Origin: Lingula anatina
Lineage: Eukaryota; Brachiopoda; Lingulata; Lingulida; Lingulidae
Assembly (NCBI RefSeq): GCF_001039355.2
Contig: NW_019776000.1
Span: 23,182-87,181, forward strand
DNA: 64,000 bases
Direction: 5' to 3'
Within the stretch, counting starts at the first letter, position 1. Every line of letters begins with the position of its first letter. Positions 37,201-48,911 of the stretch are shown here, one piece after another. The translations under genes and the position numbers were made by a program. Below the pieces are notes generated by a model. The model saw only the letters and a program-made list of their open reading frames with translations. It was not told the DNA's origin and did no database searches.

Positions 37201-38847
37201 TATTCTACTGCCCAGATAGCACACTGCTGGTGGGCCAACATTGGGTCATCCAGTAGTCAGTGCAATCTGTTGGGCCTATGTCATTTTGTCTGTGTTTCCA
37301 TCATTGGCCCACTGGTGGCCTGCCACACTTGGCTATGAGTTACATGCTCCTACATGTACTATCAGTGCATGTACCAGTAAGTACTGGTACACAGTATTGT
37401 AACATGTCTAAACTACAATAAAATTTAAATATCATGGGATAGAAGAACATCATATTATTTTGACAACATCTGTTGCCATTGTATTGATGTCTATGCTGGT
37501 GGGCAAATGTTGGGCCCACAGACAAAATGATTTTGGTCCAACCATTGATCCCAACGTGTGCTATCTGGGTGGTATAGGCATCTTTACTATGTTTTGACTG
37601 TTTTCTCACAATATTGATGAATTTGACTGGTCCATCAAAGAAAAAGTTGAGAGAAAGAATGAATTTTGTTTTATTACAGGTTAAAATATATGGCCTGACA
37701 TCAGCCAATACCTTTGCAAAATATTTGAAGACCAGAGAAGAAGGGCAAATTGCCCAGAAAATACAAAATGTATTGAAGGATGGGGATGACAATGAAGAAG
37801 TAAAACACAAGTTATTACTTCATCTACTAGCAGGTAATTCACATCAAGGAGATATCTATAGTAGCACTCACACATATACTTGACTTCCTCAATAATTTTT
37901 TACCCACAATGTGCTGTACCAAGGGAAACACAGCAGGAAAGCCTTTTCCTCTCTTGATACCCTTCCAAATCCTGAGCTATTAGCAATATCCTGAATCTGA
38001 CAGTGATTTGATAAATTCTTTTACCAATACATAGAATTTATATACTTCTGAAGTACTCGTACATTGTACGGGTATGTTGTTTGTCTTAAAATAGATTAAG
38101 AAGATTTGAATGTTTTCTCTTCTTTTAGCTGTTTTTTATAGTATCTAAATAAAGGTATGCATTGTGCTTGGTCCAAGCATTTTACATGTGTTTACTTGTA
38201 TTTGTTTTAAAATAATCAGTTACTAGTATTATAGACAAACTGTGATCATTGTTTAGATATGTCTCGCAATTCCAGCAATACAGCACACACCTGAGTTCAG
38301 AGAGGTCGAAGATTGGGCTATTGCACCTTCTTCTGGGACCTCAAGAAATGAAATCCTGTGGTGGCTGAAAGAGCATTTGAGGAAGTTGATGTATGGCAGA
38401 AAAGAAGAACAGATGTTTATCAGGTGGAGTGATGTTCCAAAAGCTAGGCATGCAGATGGGAGAAATAACACAGGGTTTATAAAGCGTGATTTCAAATCTA
38501 TTAAGTTGTCCTCTGTTGGACGCTACACTGGAAAAGGGTCAAAGTCAAAGTTGAAGGGTAGAGTAGTGTGCATCATTGATGATTATACTACGTCTGGGAA
38601 CATCTTTGAGGCTCTGAGGAATATGCTGTCAGCGTGTGGAGTAAAGAAAGTTATCTGTTTGGCAATTGGAAAGTTTAGGCATCCTAGGGAATCCAAATAC
38701 AAGGTTCAGAATTATGATTTGTCAGGGTTTGATTTGTTTCAAGAAATGAAGGAAGAAGCTCAGATTAACCTTGTTGGAGAGGAAGAAGTAGATGTTATCT
38801 TTAATGAGGAAGCACAGTTTGAACTAGGTAGGCTTAATTCTCTGTGA
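34292..38847 (+). CDS. HAD-like / phosphoribosyltransferase fusion protein, bacterial-type
   Basis: Two-part soluble protein. Exons: 34292-34503 (5' UTR from an acceptor at 34274), 34953-35083, 36297-36448, 37680-37833 and 38257-38847. The first four join in frame. The last does not follow in phase, so either a small exon is missed or the donor is 37799 (GAAGAA/gtaaaa). Residues about 1-125 look like a HAD-fold domain: VILNCDTV (aspartate strand), ELIVMSHM, and FIVVGVVNEDMHLAANTKSL in place of the late GD-D motif, followed by ANWCPQVEEKVTTYGI. The first Asp motif is not a full DxDxT, so activity is uncertain. The C-terminal half is a type I phosphoribosyltransferase with the PRPP loop VVCIIDDYTTSGNIFEAL, then CGVKKVICLAIGKF. 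HAD-phosphoribosyltransferase fusions are known from bacterial stress (Ter-associated) operons. Cytoplasmic; substrate unknown. Confidence 0.8.
36128..36170. repeat. (CA)n microsatellite
   Basis: CA dinucleotide tract in the intron before the third coding exon of the HAD-phosphoribosyltransferase gene. Confidence 0.95.
36839..37006. mobile_element. 168-bp MITE with CAGGCCCGTAGCCAG ends
   Basis: Starts CAGGCCCGTAGCCAG and ends with the inverse CTGGCTACGGGCCTG. CTTAA on both sides is a 5-bp target duplication. It is intronic in the HAD-phosphoribosyltransferase gene. It has the same CAG...CTG end type and duplication length as the elements at 9597 and 13802. Confidence 0.8.
37211..37569. mobile_element. 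MITE with CCCAGATAGCAC ends and inner TTGGGCC motifs
   Basis: Perfect 12-bp terminal inverted repeats: CCCAGATAGCAC at the left and GTGCTATCTGGG at the right. The interior has scattered GGGCCAACATTGGG/TGTTGGGCCC motifs. The same CTATCTGGG end and motif type recur at 59520-59755. No coding capacity; intronic. Confidence 0.75.
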
Positions 38848-40940
38848 GTAAAAGGAGACTATAATTACACCAGTGAAATCGAATTGTTTTACGAAATGTT
38901 GACAATCAAGCTAAACAGGGGTAGGGGAGTAAGGGTACATGTTTTATGATGTGTTTGAAAATCACCAATTATTTTTTAAAATGTTACTGTCTTGATTCAA
39001 TGATAATTTAGAAAATGTTTACACATACATTAGTATGTGAAATGGTAAAGAGCAGATTTTGCTTATCATTTTGTATTGTGACTGTCTGTGCTTTATTGGC
39101 AATTTTATTATACACATTTTGGTGTTATGAATGAAAGTGTTAGACAAATATTAATTATCGTTGAGTACATATACTTGTACACTGGGAAAGATATAATCAT
39201 TAATTATCGTTGAGTACATATACTTGTACACTGGGAAAGATATAATCATTAATAGTATTTGATATTTCATTAATTATACATAGCAGTATATATTATTATG
39301 AAATTTCTTACAGTTATATTAGATTGATATTTGTACTGTAGGTAATGCCTGAATGCTTTTGGTATACTGCATTTTTTTGTTGCAGTAGCTATACATTTTT
39401 TTTTACAATTTATATAAGGACATAATTTTATTGAAAATGTATTGCAATCCATGTGGTGGAAACTACAGTATAACAAAGTCATAATATATCATTTTTAATG
39501 ACTGAGCTTGATTTTTATTTGATTTATATGAATGAACTAATTTTTAGATATACAAGAAGGCTGCTTTAGGTATTTTATACACTTTGTTCATTGTACAGTG
39601 CATAGGTCATTATGTACACTGTACGTCAATGTATACATGTAATTCTTTCTTCTAGGATTTTTAAAAAACATTTTAACTTGACCCGGTATTTTTTTATGAA
39701 AACTGTATTACAAGTGTTTAAGGTGCTCTATGTGCTGCATGCTTCTATATCTTTTACTTACTGTATTTGTAAGTGTTGCGTCAGCCATTTGTGATCGTGG
39801 TAATATAGTTGAAAATGGAATACTGCATGGTTTGTCACAAAATCGCGTTATGTGGGTCTCAGTCACCTACTGTACAGGTGCTATGGCGTACCAAGTCACG
39901 TACATGCACATGTTGTTGTCACGTGCCATTGCTAATTATATGTTATATACAAGTCATTGCTAATTATGTGTTAATTTTTGCTTTTTTTGTATTATATTAT
40001 ATTATATATGGGGTACGTGTAATCTGAAGATGAACAGATAGTATAGCAAGATGATTAATGTAGCATTGTATCATTTAGAGCTTAATAAACTATAATTATA
40101 ACAACTTCAACTTGCTTAAACGTTTTGTAATGAATCGGCGAATAAAAAACGCGGGTTAAAGTTGTGCGGGCTCAGCCGACTGTTCGGATAGAGGTTTATT
40201 TACACACGACTCTGGATGACAAGTTTATTGCTGCCACAGATATTAATTCATGTAGTGATTCTTAATTATTCGGCATACAGTTAAACTAAATTATTGGCAC
40301 TCTGTTGAAACTCTTGCCGGATAGTGCCTGCAATTGGGAAGATTGCCTTAGCGATGTCTTTTTATGTTTGTGCACTGCAACGCTCAGACTGAAAGTGTTA
40401 GTGGTAAAAAACTCCGATTTCTTTCATATAGTTATAAGAGTGGATACTTTGTGTACGATGTAGGGGGTTTATAATTGATGACAGCATTATGAGTTTAATA
40501 CGTCGTTTCAAATTTTAAAGTTATTTAATCTGTAGTATTTGGAAAAAAACACCGCGTATATAGGCCTTCGGAATATGTTTTGCCCAGAATAGCATCGAGA
40601 AGTATCCACGTTTTGCTTTGGTAACAATTTTGGAACGTACTCCCCACATTTTCAAATCAAGAGAAAGTTTATAATTTATAAAAAAAAGTCACGTAAAACA
40701 ATAAACTAATTCCAATGCAAAGCGCCCTGTCCAATAGGGTATACGGACTTCGATCCGATTCAAAACTGTTTTAAAGTAGGAACGGATACGTATTGTAAAG
40801 CTGTGCTTCTCAAAAATATTATTTTTCAAATGAATGTATTTATGAATACTAGTGCCAGTCCTTCATTTTTTCATCCTCATCGTCCTAATAATAATGGCAA
40901 ATTGTCAAAATATTTACTGATGAAAACAGTAATAAACTAG
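38848..40940. other. 3' region and intergenic DNA, no gene seen
   Basis: AT-rich. It holds a likely poly(A) signal, AATAAA at 40084-40089, 1.2 kb after the HAD-phosphoribosyltransferase stop, and a two-unit tandem repeat (39151-39248). No further coding exon is supported. Confidence 0.5.
39151..39248. repeat. Two-unit tandem repeat, period 49 bp
   Basis: TTAATTATCGTTGAGTACAT and the bases after it repeat exactly once, 49 bp further on. Confidence 0.95.
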
Positions 40941-40949
40941 AAAAGCATT

Positions 40950-41213
40950 CGGAGAGCGCAGACCTGCGCCAAGGCAGCAAAGTCTCTATCCAATGCCGTT
41001 TCACCCACAAATTTTCGATATTTTTGGTTATTGATTGTTGGTCCGGTTCACCACCAAAAACTAATCAACTCTTCCCTGGTCCACTTCTGACAGTTCCTGA
41101 AAATTTCATCAAAATCGGTTCAAAACTTTTTGAGTTATGTTGATGACAGACAAACAAACACAGGGGTGAAAACATAACCTCCTAGGTTAGGCTAGGCGGA
41201 GGCAATCACTTTT
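40950..41213 (+). mobile_element. Probable LINE (RTE-type) 3' end
   Basis: The stretch containing GCAGACCTGCGCCAAGG, then TTCCTGAAAATTTCATCAAA, ACTTTTTGAGTTATGTTG and finally AACATAACCTCC...GGCGGAGGCAA resembles the 3' ends of RTE-like retrotransposons spread through invertebrate and fish genomes. No reverse transcriptase is present, so this is a 5'-truncated copy or a derived SINE. Recognised from memory of the pattern, not by alignment. Confidence 0.5.
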
Positions 41214-41607
41214 CATCTGAGTAGTGACAGAGCAAACACTGTAAATACACAGTGACTGTGTATATACTTTTTTTAATCAGGAGTTTCGTGCAGAACCACT
41301 CAGATTTTAAAATAAGGCTCGTTCTAAGACTTTGCAAAGAGTACCACAAAATAAATAAATGAATATAGCGAAATAAATATAATTGTCACCAGACATTCTA
41401 GATTTAATGCTGGTCCCGGTTCACCGTATTTTGAAATGACACAATACTGTTATTATTTACCTGCCGACGCTACAATCAACGCTTAAAGCCTGATTGGGTG
41501 CCACGTCCACACTTTCTGTCACACATCGGCCGTTACGACAGTTGATATCGGGATATCTCATTTATACATTCATGTGCTTTGAAGTCCACGTTGAAATAAT
41601 TTCGGCG

Positions 41608-43470
41608 ATGAAGAGGATTTTTGTTCTGCTGCTGATGTTTGCAAATTGCAAGGCGCAAAGTGAAGACGGTCAGTATGGAAACCTAATGTTGTATGCGTAC
41701 AGCAAATAGGTTTAGAAAGAGAGAATGATTTTACCTACTATTTTGATTTCAAAAATCGACATTATTTTGTTCCTTGTCACAGGTGTTATGTAAGCAACTG
41801 GTTTAGCTATACGTAATGAGTTAAACAAACCATGCGAATATTTGCATAAGAATAGTTTAAGAATAGTGTATTTTTTCAATCAACCGCTACTTTTGAACTT
41901 GTTTACCTCCAATACATGATGTCTGTCTAGAGCATCTTCAGCATCTTCATCAGCTGATTAAATTACATTACTGCCAAAATTATTCTCAGACTGTATTGTT
42001 TAGTTCATATACTGGAAGGTTTTAATATTAGCATGTTGTTTGTCTTTATACTATAATTCTTTTTTAACACAATTATTTTATCAATTTTACAATTATTTTA
42101 TCCACCGCATTTTTTTACTTAGGCCTACATTTGTAAAACCTATGTCAAGTTGACACGATAAGAAAGCAAATCATATCAGTTTTAAGAACAAACACACTTG
42201 ACGCAACACTAAAGCAAATTATATCAGTTTAAACAACAAATTTGCAAATGATTAAATGCAGAATCCTGTCCAACTGGGTACGTTGGCTTCGATCCGTCTG
42301 GAAATTGCTTCAAGGTTGGGGGAGATTACGTGATGTGGATTGAAGCTAAAGGCATATGTGAGAACGAGGGAGGTAACCTGGCGGTCATCACGAGTGCAGA
42401 GGAGCAGGCATTCATTGTCGACCTGTTGAAAAGTCCACAGTAAGTTGCACTTCATATTCGCTGTGGAAATAATTCTCGTGGTGTCCAACTGCGTCTCTTA
42501 ACATCGACAAATTTCCTCACCAGTGCCATAGCCGCCGAAGGCCAGTCCTTTAAAAACACTTTTTAGCACTCTGTCTGTTTTTATCATTCTTCTCTGTTGC
42601 CAATACGAGGAAATGTAAGTTATTTATATGATCATAAGAAGATAACAAGAAATTAGTTAATTTTATTTGCTTTATTCATTTATACGTACTTTCTCTAAAA
42701 TATAGAACGTTTTCTGTCAGGGTGTTTTTTTAAATCACATTTTAGTGTACCAGAAGGGAATTACGGGTTTTATATAGGGTTGAGCAGACCCGCAAATGGA
42801 GCTTGGGCGTGGGTAACTGAGGAGCCGTACGAATTCAAAGACTGGTATGGACCTAACCCAGACTTTAGAATGGATAAGGACGCCTGTGTTCAGATAGGAG
42901 TGGTGGACAAACAATGGAGGGACACTACGTGTTCACTAACGCGAAGATACATCTGTGAGTTCCCAAGAATCCACACCTGCAGGTAAGATATACAGTTTAA
43001 GCCCGTGCCTTATGTAAAGCCTATAAAGCAAAAAAAAAAAAAAAAAAAAAAAAAGCATACGGCCTGGTTGTTAAGCATGTATTTTAGAAAAAAAGTCGCT
43101 GTGTTCTGAAGAGCTTATCTCATTTTTGAAAAAAAGTATGAAATTTACGCAAGGATGATAACATGTATATGTCCCTATACATAAACGTGTGTTCACAATT
43201 CTTTATCAACCTAAAACACTTAGTTTATTCCTATGTAGCTTGAAATATAGATCACTGACTCAAGTGATTCTGCGTATTTATGTCGACCGTCTTTCAGCAG
43301 TACGGCTTGCCCAAACAAAATAAGCGCCTGGTCAAAAATAGTAGAATTTATAGTAATGATTGATTTAGATATTTATATTAGATGCTAAGAGTTGCTGTTG
43401 ACATGTTGTATTCACGAATCTATCAAAACCGTGTTTCAGATGCGGAGCGAAAAAAGGACAAAGGCGCTAA
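41608..43470 (+). CDS. Secreted C-type lectin-domain protein, 4 exons
   Basis: Predicted 168-residue secreted protein. Exons 41608-41668, 42262-42439, 42746-42982 and 43440-43470 join in phases 1, 2 and 2. Residues 1-17 form a signal peptide (KRIFVLLLMFANCKA). A single lectin domain follows: SCPTGYVGFDPSGNCFKV (the extra N-terminal disulfide of long-form domains), then ICENEGGNLAVITSAEEQ, GFYIGLSR (WIGL equivalent), DWYGPNPD, ACVQIG, QWRDTTC and RYICEF. The six cysteines of a long-form domain are present. The sugar-specificity loop reads GPNPD rather than canonical EPN or QPD, and the WND calcium motif is WRD, so calcium-dependent sugar binding is possible but not assured. The tail is short and basic (CGAKKGQRR). 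Invertebrate lectins of this type often act in immunity or feeding; the role here is unknown. Confidence 0.9.
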
Positions 43471-43500
43471 GGATGCCAACAGTAGCACCAGGCGAAAAAA

Positions 43501-43863
43501 TATACTGGACGTCATAAAACACTGAACATTATTCAGAAAATGCAAAAAGAAAGTATAAGTAAAGTTATATTAATTTTCTCTGTAGATGAATAGGTAACGT
43601 TCGCTTATAAAATTCACCGGGAGAACGTGCCCTTGGGGTTTAAGAAAATGCTTAACAGTAAACTGTCTATATATTTTCTATNTATACTGGACGTCATAAA
43701 ACACTGAACATTATTCAGAAAATGCAAAAAGAAAGTATAAGTAAAGTTATATTAATTTTCTCTGTAGATGAATAGGTAACGTTCGCTTATAAAATTCACC
43801 GGGAGAACGTGCCCTTGGGGTTTAAGAAAATGCTTAACAGTAAACTGTCTATATATTTTCTAT
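43501..43863. other. Contig join: identical 181-bp ends on both sides of one N
   Basis: 43501-43681 and 43683-43863 read the same from TATACTGGACGTCATAAAAC to ATATTTTCTAT, with only the N at 43682 between them. A real tandem repeat would not be expected to break exactly on an unknown base, so this is an overlap of two contig ends that was not merged. True genomic distance here is about 182 bp shorter. Confidence 0.9.
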
Positions 43864-46166
43864 CCAATTGTTTCATTTGTCATTTGCTTTCAAATGTTTG
43901 CCCTCAAAGTCCATTCCGCTTGTATTTCATGAATACGTTAAATGCGCGTGCTTACAGATGGCTAGTTGTTTAATTTATTACCAAAAACAATCACAACCAA
44001 GTTTTGATTTGTATCTTAGGAAAATTTTGTAAAAACAAAACGCTGGTGTATTGCCATGCTGCATTATTTTCGATCTGCAATATACTGCCATGGCTCGGCT
44101 GACTAATGGTTCTTGATGAAGAGAATCCCATAAAATATTTTACTACTGTACCAGCATACAGCGTTTACAAAAACCCCGTTTTGCAAATCCGCATTTGTAA
44201 AACTTCATTATTATGTTATTTTTAGGAATCGACATGCTGGTGCAAAAATAGTCCTGGTTCATTTTTCCCATTGATCAATTTGTAAAGACATTATACTAGT
44301 AGGAAAAACATCATTATTAATCGGCCTAGACATGAACAAATACTGAACAAACATTTAAAAAAATCTTGCTGCATGGATAGCATTATTTCATAAATGAAAG
44401 GCGAAATAGCTGGTATATATACATATGTAATATTTATTTGAATATTATATATATGTTAAAAACCAGTTAAGAAGCATTCTCAAGTCACGATTGTGCACTA
44501 GTAAGTAGTCAAGATGATTGAACAAAAATATTTAAAAAATCTCTCCAGAATGATAATTTTATTACTATGACAACGTTACATACCGTTCACTAGTATTGTA
44601 TTTTTACGGGTTCTGTCGAATAGTACAACTACGCAGCCATTGGAAAAAACGTTATCACTTCTGTGCCCCTGACTAAAAAGCAGAGGTATATAATACTCAA
44701 AGCGTTGTTTGTTTAGTGGTATACTTACTTAGTATACAAAGAATTATATATGAATTTTCGATACTTGTCATTATATATGACAAGACATGTTTAGGATAAG
44801 CGAAAGACAAAAAAATGTCCTATTGTTGAAGGGGGGGGGGGGGGGGGGGAGTGTTAAGAAATCATTAGAAGACCGTTGTGTTAGGTGTTCCTTGTGGTCG
44901 CATTTACTACAGCAATCCAGCGCCACACATCCCATAGGAGCGTCATCGTTCTTGAAAACACAGTCGCGAAGAAGATTTAACGTCTATGAATAAGCTCTAA
45001 AGGTTTACTAGAAAATGTGTGATAAATGTATGCTATATATTTTGGCAGTAGTAGACAGTGCCTTCAGTAGATATACGTGTAATAGGTATGTCGCAATTAT
45101 CATAAATATACATAAAACAGAATGCTGTAATGTCAACAAAACAGAGGTGAAACAAATGTGGCTATTTTTTCAGTCCAGAATGTCTGAATGCTGCTATAGT
45201 AGAGAAAAGGTCCCTATCAAGGGCACCTGGCAAGTTTAATTACGTGTATATCGTGGCCTGTTCAACTTTACCGAACACCGTTGTTGTTATTATTGGAACG
45301 AAACGCCTAAAAGAAAGGCATATTTTCTTAAGGCTTCGAGCCTTTCAAAAGCGACACTGAATCATTTAAAACAAAATTTTGGAAACATAACTGATCCGGC
45401 GTAGAACCACTGTACCCTGTTAATTCGTATTGTTAGGAATAAAGGAATCGCTACAATGTATAACAATACGGTATGCACGGCCTCTAATACACTGGGTTTC
45501 TACTATTACAAGCCTGCGCGAAAAGAAATGTAAATTTAGCCGGCCTTTTCGCATGTCTTTTGACCGTCGCTATGTGAAGGCAACAAAGAAAATGCTGTGG
45601 AAGGAAAAGAGTGACCATATTTTACAAGACTTCGAAGGACACTGTTCTCTGTCCAGCCATAATCGTTTACTTTCTGGAGAGGTAAGAGTATTATCTTCCC
45701 TGAAGTCCGCTCGTTGTCATATGCTGTTGTCAAGGTAACGTTTGGGTAGGAAATTATTCTGTTTAATTGTTTCTGTGTTATACTATTTCGCTTTGACCAA
45801 TATACACAAACCATAACGCCACACCGTCATTTTACAATATCCTCACACGCTTCAGCCAATGTGGATATTAGTTACAGGTAACACCAACTAAGGGGTAAGT
45901 AAATATACAACCTTTTATCGCTTTACATGAGAAAAACAGTCAAGTTTGTACCACTCAAGCCTTGAGAAGATCGCTGTAAACAGATGATAAGATAGCGTAG
46001 TATTAACTACAACCATAAAAAGATAGATTATGGTTTCTTAAAAAATAACCGTGAAACCTAGTTGTATAACATGGGGACAGTTATGATAGAAATAAGGAAC
46101 ATCTAGACCTGTTGTGGTCGAGGACGCTGGGACTAGGGTAGGATTTCCGTTGTTAATATGACTACA

Positions 46167-46199
<33 letters not shown>

Positions 46200-47778
46200 C
46201 GTACTTGGCTATTCAGTGAGTAGTACGAGTGGTCCATACATGGACTGTGTCCAGTAGTAGGATATATTTACATGTAGCGGTATGTGCATTAATATTGTAA
46301 GTTCCTAAACGCATTTATGGGAATTACATCTTAATATTAGTTCTGCAGCATGAGAGATATACGTTGCTCGTGGCATATACCGCGAGAAATAATCTACAGA
46401 GATTTTGTTAATGACAAGTAGACACTGCAAGCTGCGTAAATCATGAAAAAATGTGGACAAAATAAATTGTTTATTATTCGAGTAAGTACACACATGGTAT
46501 AGTTACATTAAAAAACATATATATAAAGTTGTGAAATCTAACCAAGTCCTGCAAGATTTTCTCCTGGATACAGATTAATCAGAAAATAATTTATCCCCCC
46601 CCCCCCCCCAAAAAAAAGGATGATTGTCAATTCTATCACAGTGACTCTTAGTGTAATGGTGATTTTCAACGGTCCTTCAGACTTTTAAAACGCAATTTCG
46701 TAAGTTTTGGTTTTCACTATAAATAGCACATACCTGAAATTCTCTAGATATGAAGTCCATGCACGTAAAAAACAGTAACAGCAAGTCTACATGTATAAGT
46801 AGGCAACGTATGAGTAAACAGATGCAACGTATAACACATTCTTATTGACTTGCTTTTACTCTATTTCAATCTGAATAAAAATATTCCGAAATTGAAAAAT
46901 ACACAATAATTTCCCTTTAGTAACTTTTAATTTAATACGTATATCAATTCAGAGCAAATTATGAGAAAGTGCTCATAATGACAAGAATATCTGCACAGCA
47001 CTGGTAAAACCTATCCCAAACAAACCCAAACGCCAGCATGATCAAGTGTGCTTTTGGATGATCCTAGTGGTAACACAAAGCTGGAAACGTAACTCGATCT
47101 TACAGTCACTGAGGTGCAAAGATGTAATAACATGATCATCATTGTATAGTACGACTCCTTATATAAATTCACAAAGAGCGATAAACAGGGGTATCGCTGC
47201 GTATGCAGAGCAGAATTGTAGTCATGGGCAGAATTTGTAAACATTATCTTTAAAGATACCTTGGATTAAATGGCGTTGTTAGAAAAGGAGGTAAGTTAAA
47301 GAGTGATATTTTTGCTTTTTACGCTTGGGTGGGTGGGTGGGGGGAGTGTTGTGGGAGTGGGGTGGAGGACAGTTACAGAGTGACATTTTATATAGACAAG
47401 TAAGCTTGTTTCGATGGCTTAAAGAACGGTGCGCGTGAGGCCAGGTATAGCTTGCTATGAAATATATCGATACTACTAGTACACATTACTGCGAGACTAA
47501 TAAAATTAGTGACTCCTTTTCGTCATCTTTGTATCTTTATTGCAGATTAATATATTCATAAGGAGCAGGCAAGGACTAGTCAAGGCCGGCCTCGGCTATA
47601 ACTGAAGACATCACTTCCCAGTTGGATGAAACATGCTTCACCGCAGATTCAAGACAGTCGCAGTGTAACTGTTCGCTATGTTCATGCGTGACAACACTTT
47701 GTCTGACTTAGGCTATACCTGAGAATAGTGCACTTACCTGAGAGATTACGGGCAGCATTAGACTGTTAAACCCTTGTT
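43864..47778. other. Intergenic, no gene seen
   Basis: About 3.9 kb between the lectin and CNBD2-like genes. It contains homopolymer G (44830-44850) and C (46594-46609) runs, a (GT)n repeat (46169-46197) and GGGT repeats near 47328. Several short open frames exist but none has domain-like composition. Transcription of the CNBD2-like gene probably starts in the last few hundred bases. Confidence 0.5.
46169..46197. repeat. (GT)n microsatellite
   Basis: Pure GT run in intergenic DNA. Confidence 0.95.
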
Positions 47779-48266
47779 ATGGCAACAGACGTCATACCAG
47801 GCACATTAGTTGCCCGAGAAATTGATCAGATGTTAAAGAAATCATCTGATTACCAAGGTGCTAAGAAACAAGTGGACAAGTTGATGTCCAAGTCCAAAGT
47901 GGACTATGTTAAATCAAATTACCGATTAACAAAGTTTCAAAATATTCCCGTACAAAAACTGGACCTGGGCCAGTATATGTCTGCTGATGCGCGGCAATGG
48001 AAAAGGAAAAGAAGGAGAAAAAAGAAGAAACAGACAGCATCGGAAGAAGAGAGTCGACTGTTTGAAGCAGAAGTGAAGAAAGAGGAAACAGAGAAATCAA
48101 ATTACGTTCGGGTAAGTGATGAATTTCATCGAAGTAGGTTCAACATTTCTTGGTACATGTAACTATTCAAACAATTGTTAGAAAGATGCATCATGAGAAA
48201 GTGATTTTTAAAAAAGGTATTGGCACTTATTTAGTTTCCTGTCTCTCTATCTCACACACACAAACA

Positions 48267-48316
<50 letters not shown>

Positions 48317-48876
48317 AGAGAGAGACCGAGCATTTTTTGATACAGGGGATCACAAGGCGGGGAAGGGTTCACAGTTTGTCTTATAAATATTGAAATTCTA
48401 GGATAACCCCCCCCCTGCTACCCCAAGGAACTGCAAACACTCACCTACACTTAAATGAATAAATAAGCTGACCCATTCAAAGTACCACCCGTAATCACGC
48501 ACGCACACACACGCGCGCGCGTGTACAATATACTTCACAATCTTTATCCATGCCCTGAATTCTAACATATTACGTGTATGTTTTTATAATGGTGATCGAA
48601 TTTATCATTCACCTTATCCAATATCTATCATATCATTTTATCTTACAGCCCTATGACAAGTTTCGTCGGACAGCCAAGGCAGTGCAGATGATTATTAACG
48701 TGTCTCATGTTTGTCAAGAGTAAGTACGCACATTCAAAAAGGCATTAAGAAAACATGACCGCCTTTTAACAAAATAATGTGTTTGTCTTCGCTATGGCGC
48801 ATCCTTTAATACCTTGGTAGCGTTAAAATGCACGCACTCAGTGTGTAATGGTCTGGCATGTCCAAGCGACCAGTAA

Positions 48877-48911
<35 letters not shown>

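Noticed and set aside
45430-45738. 102-residue plus-strand frame with basic residues
   Set aside because: No splice-compatible partners or family motifs in the intergenic region.
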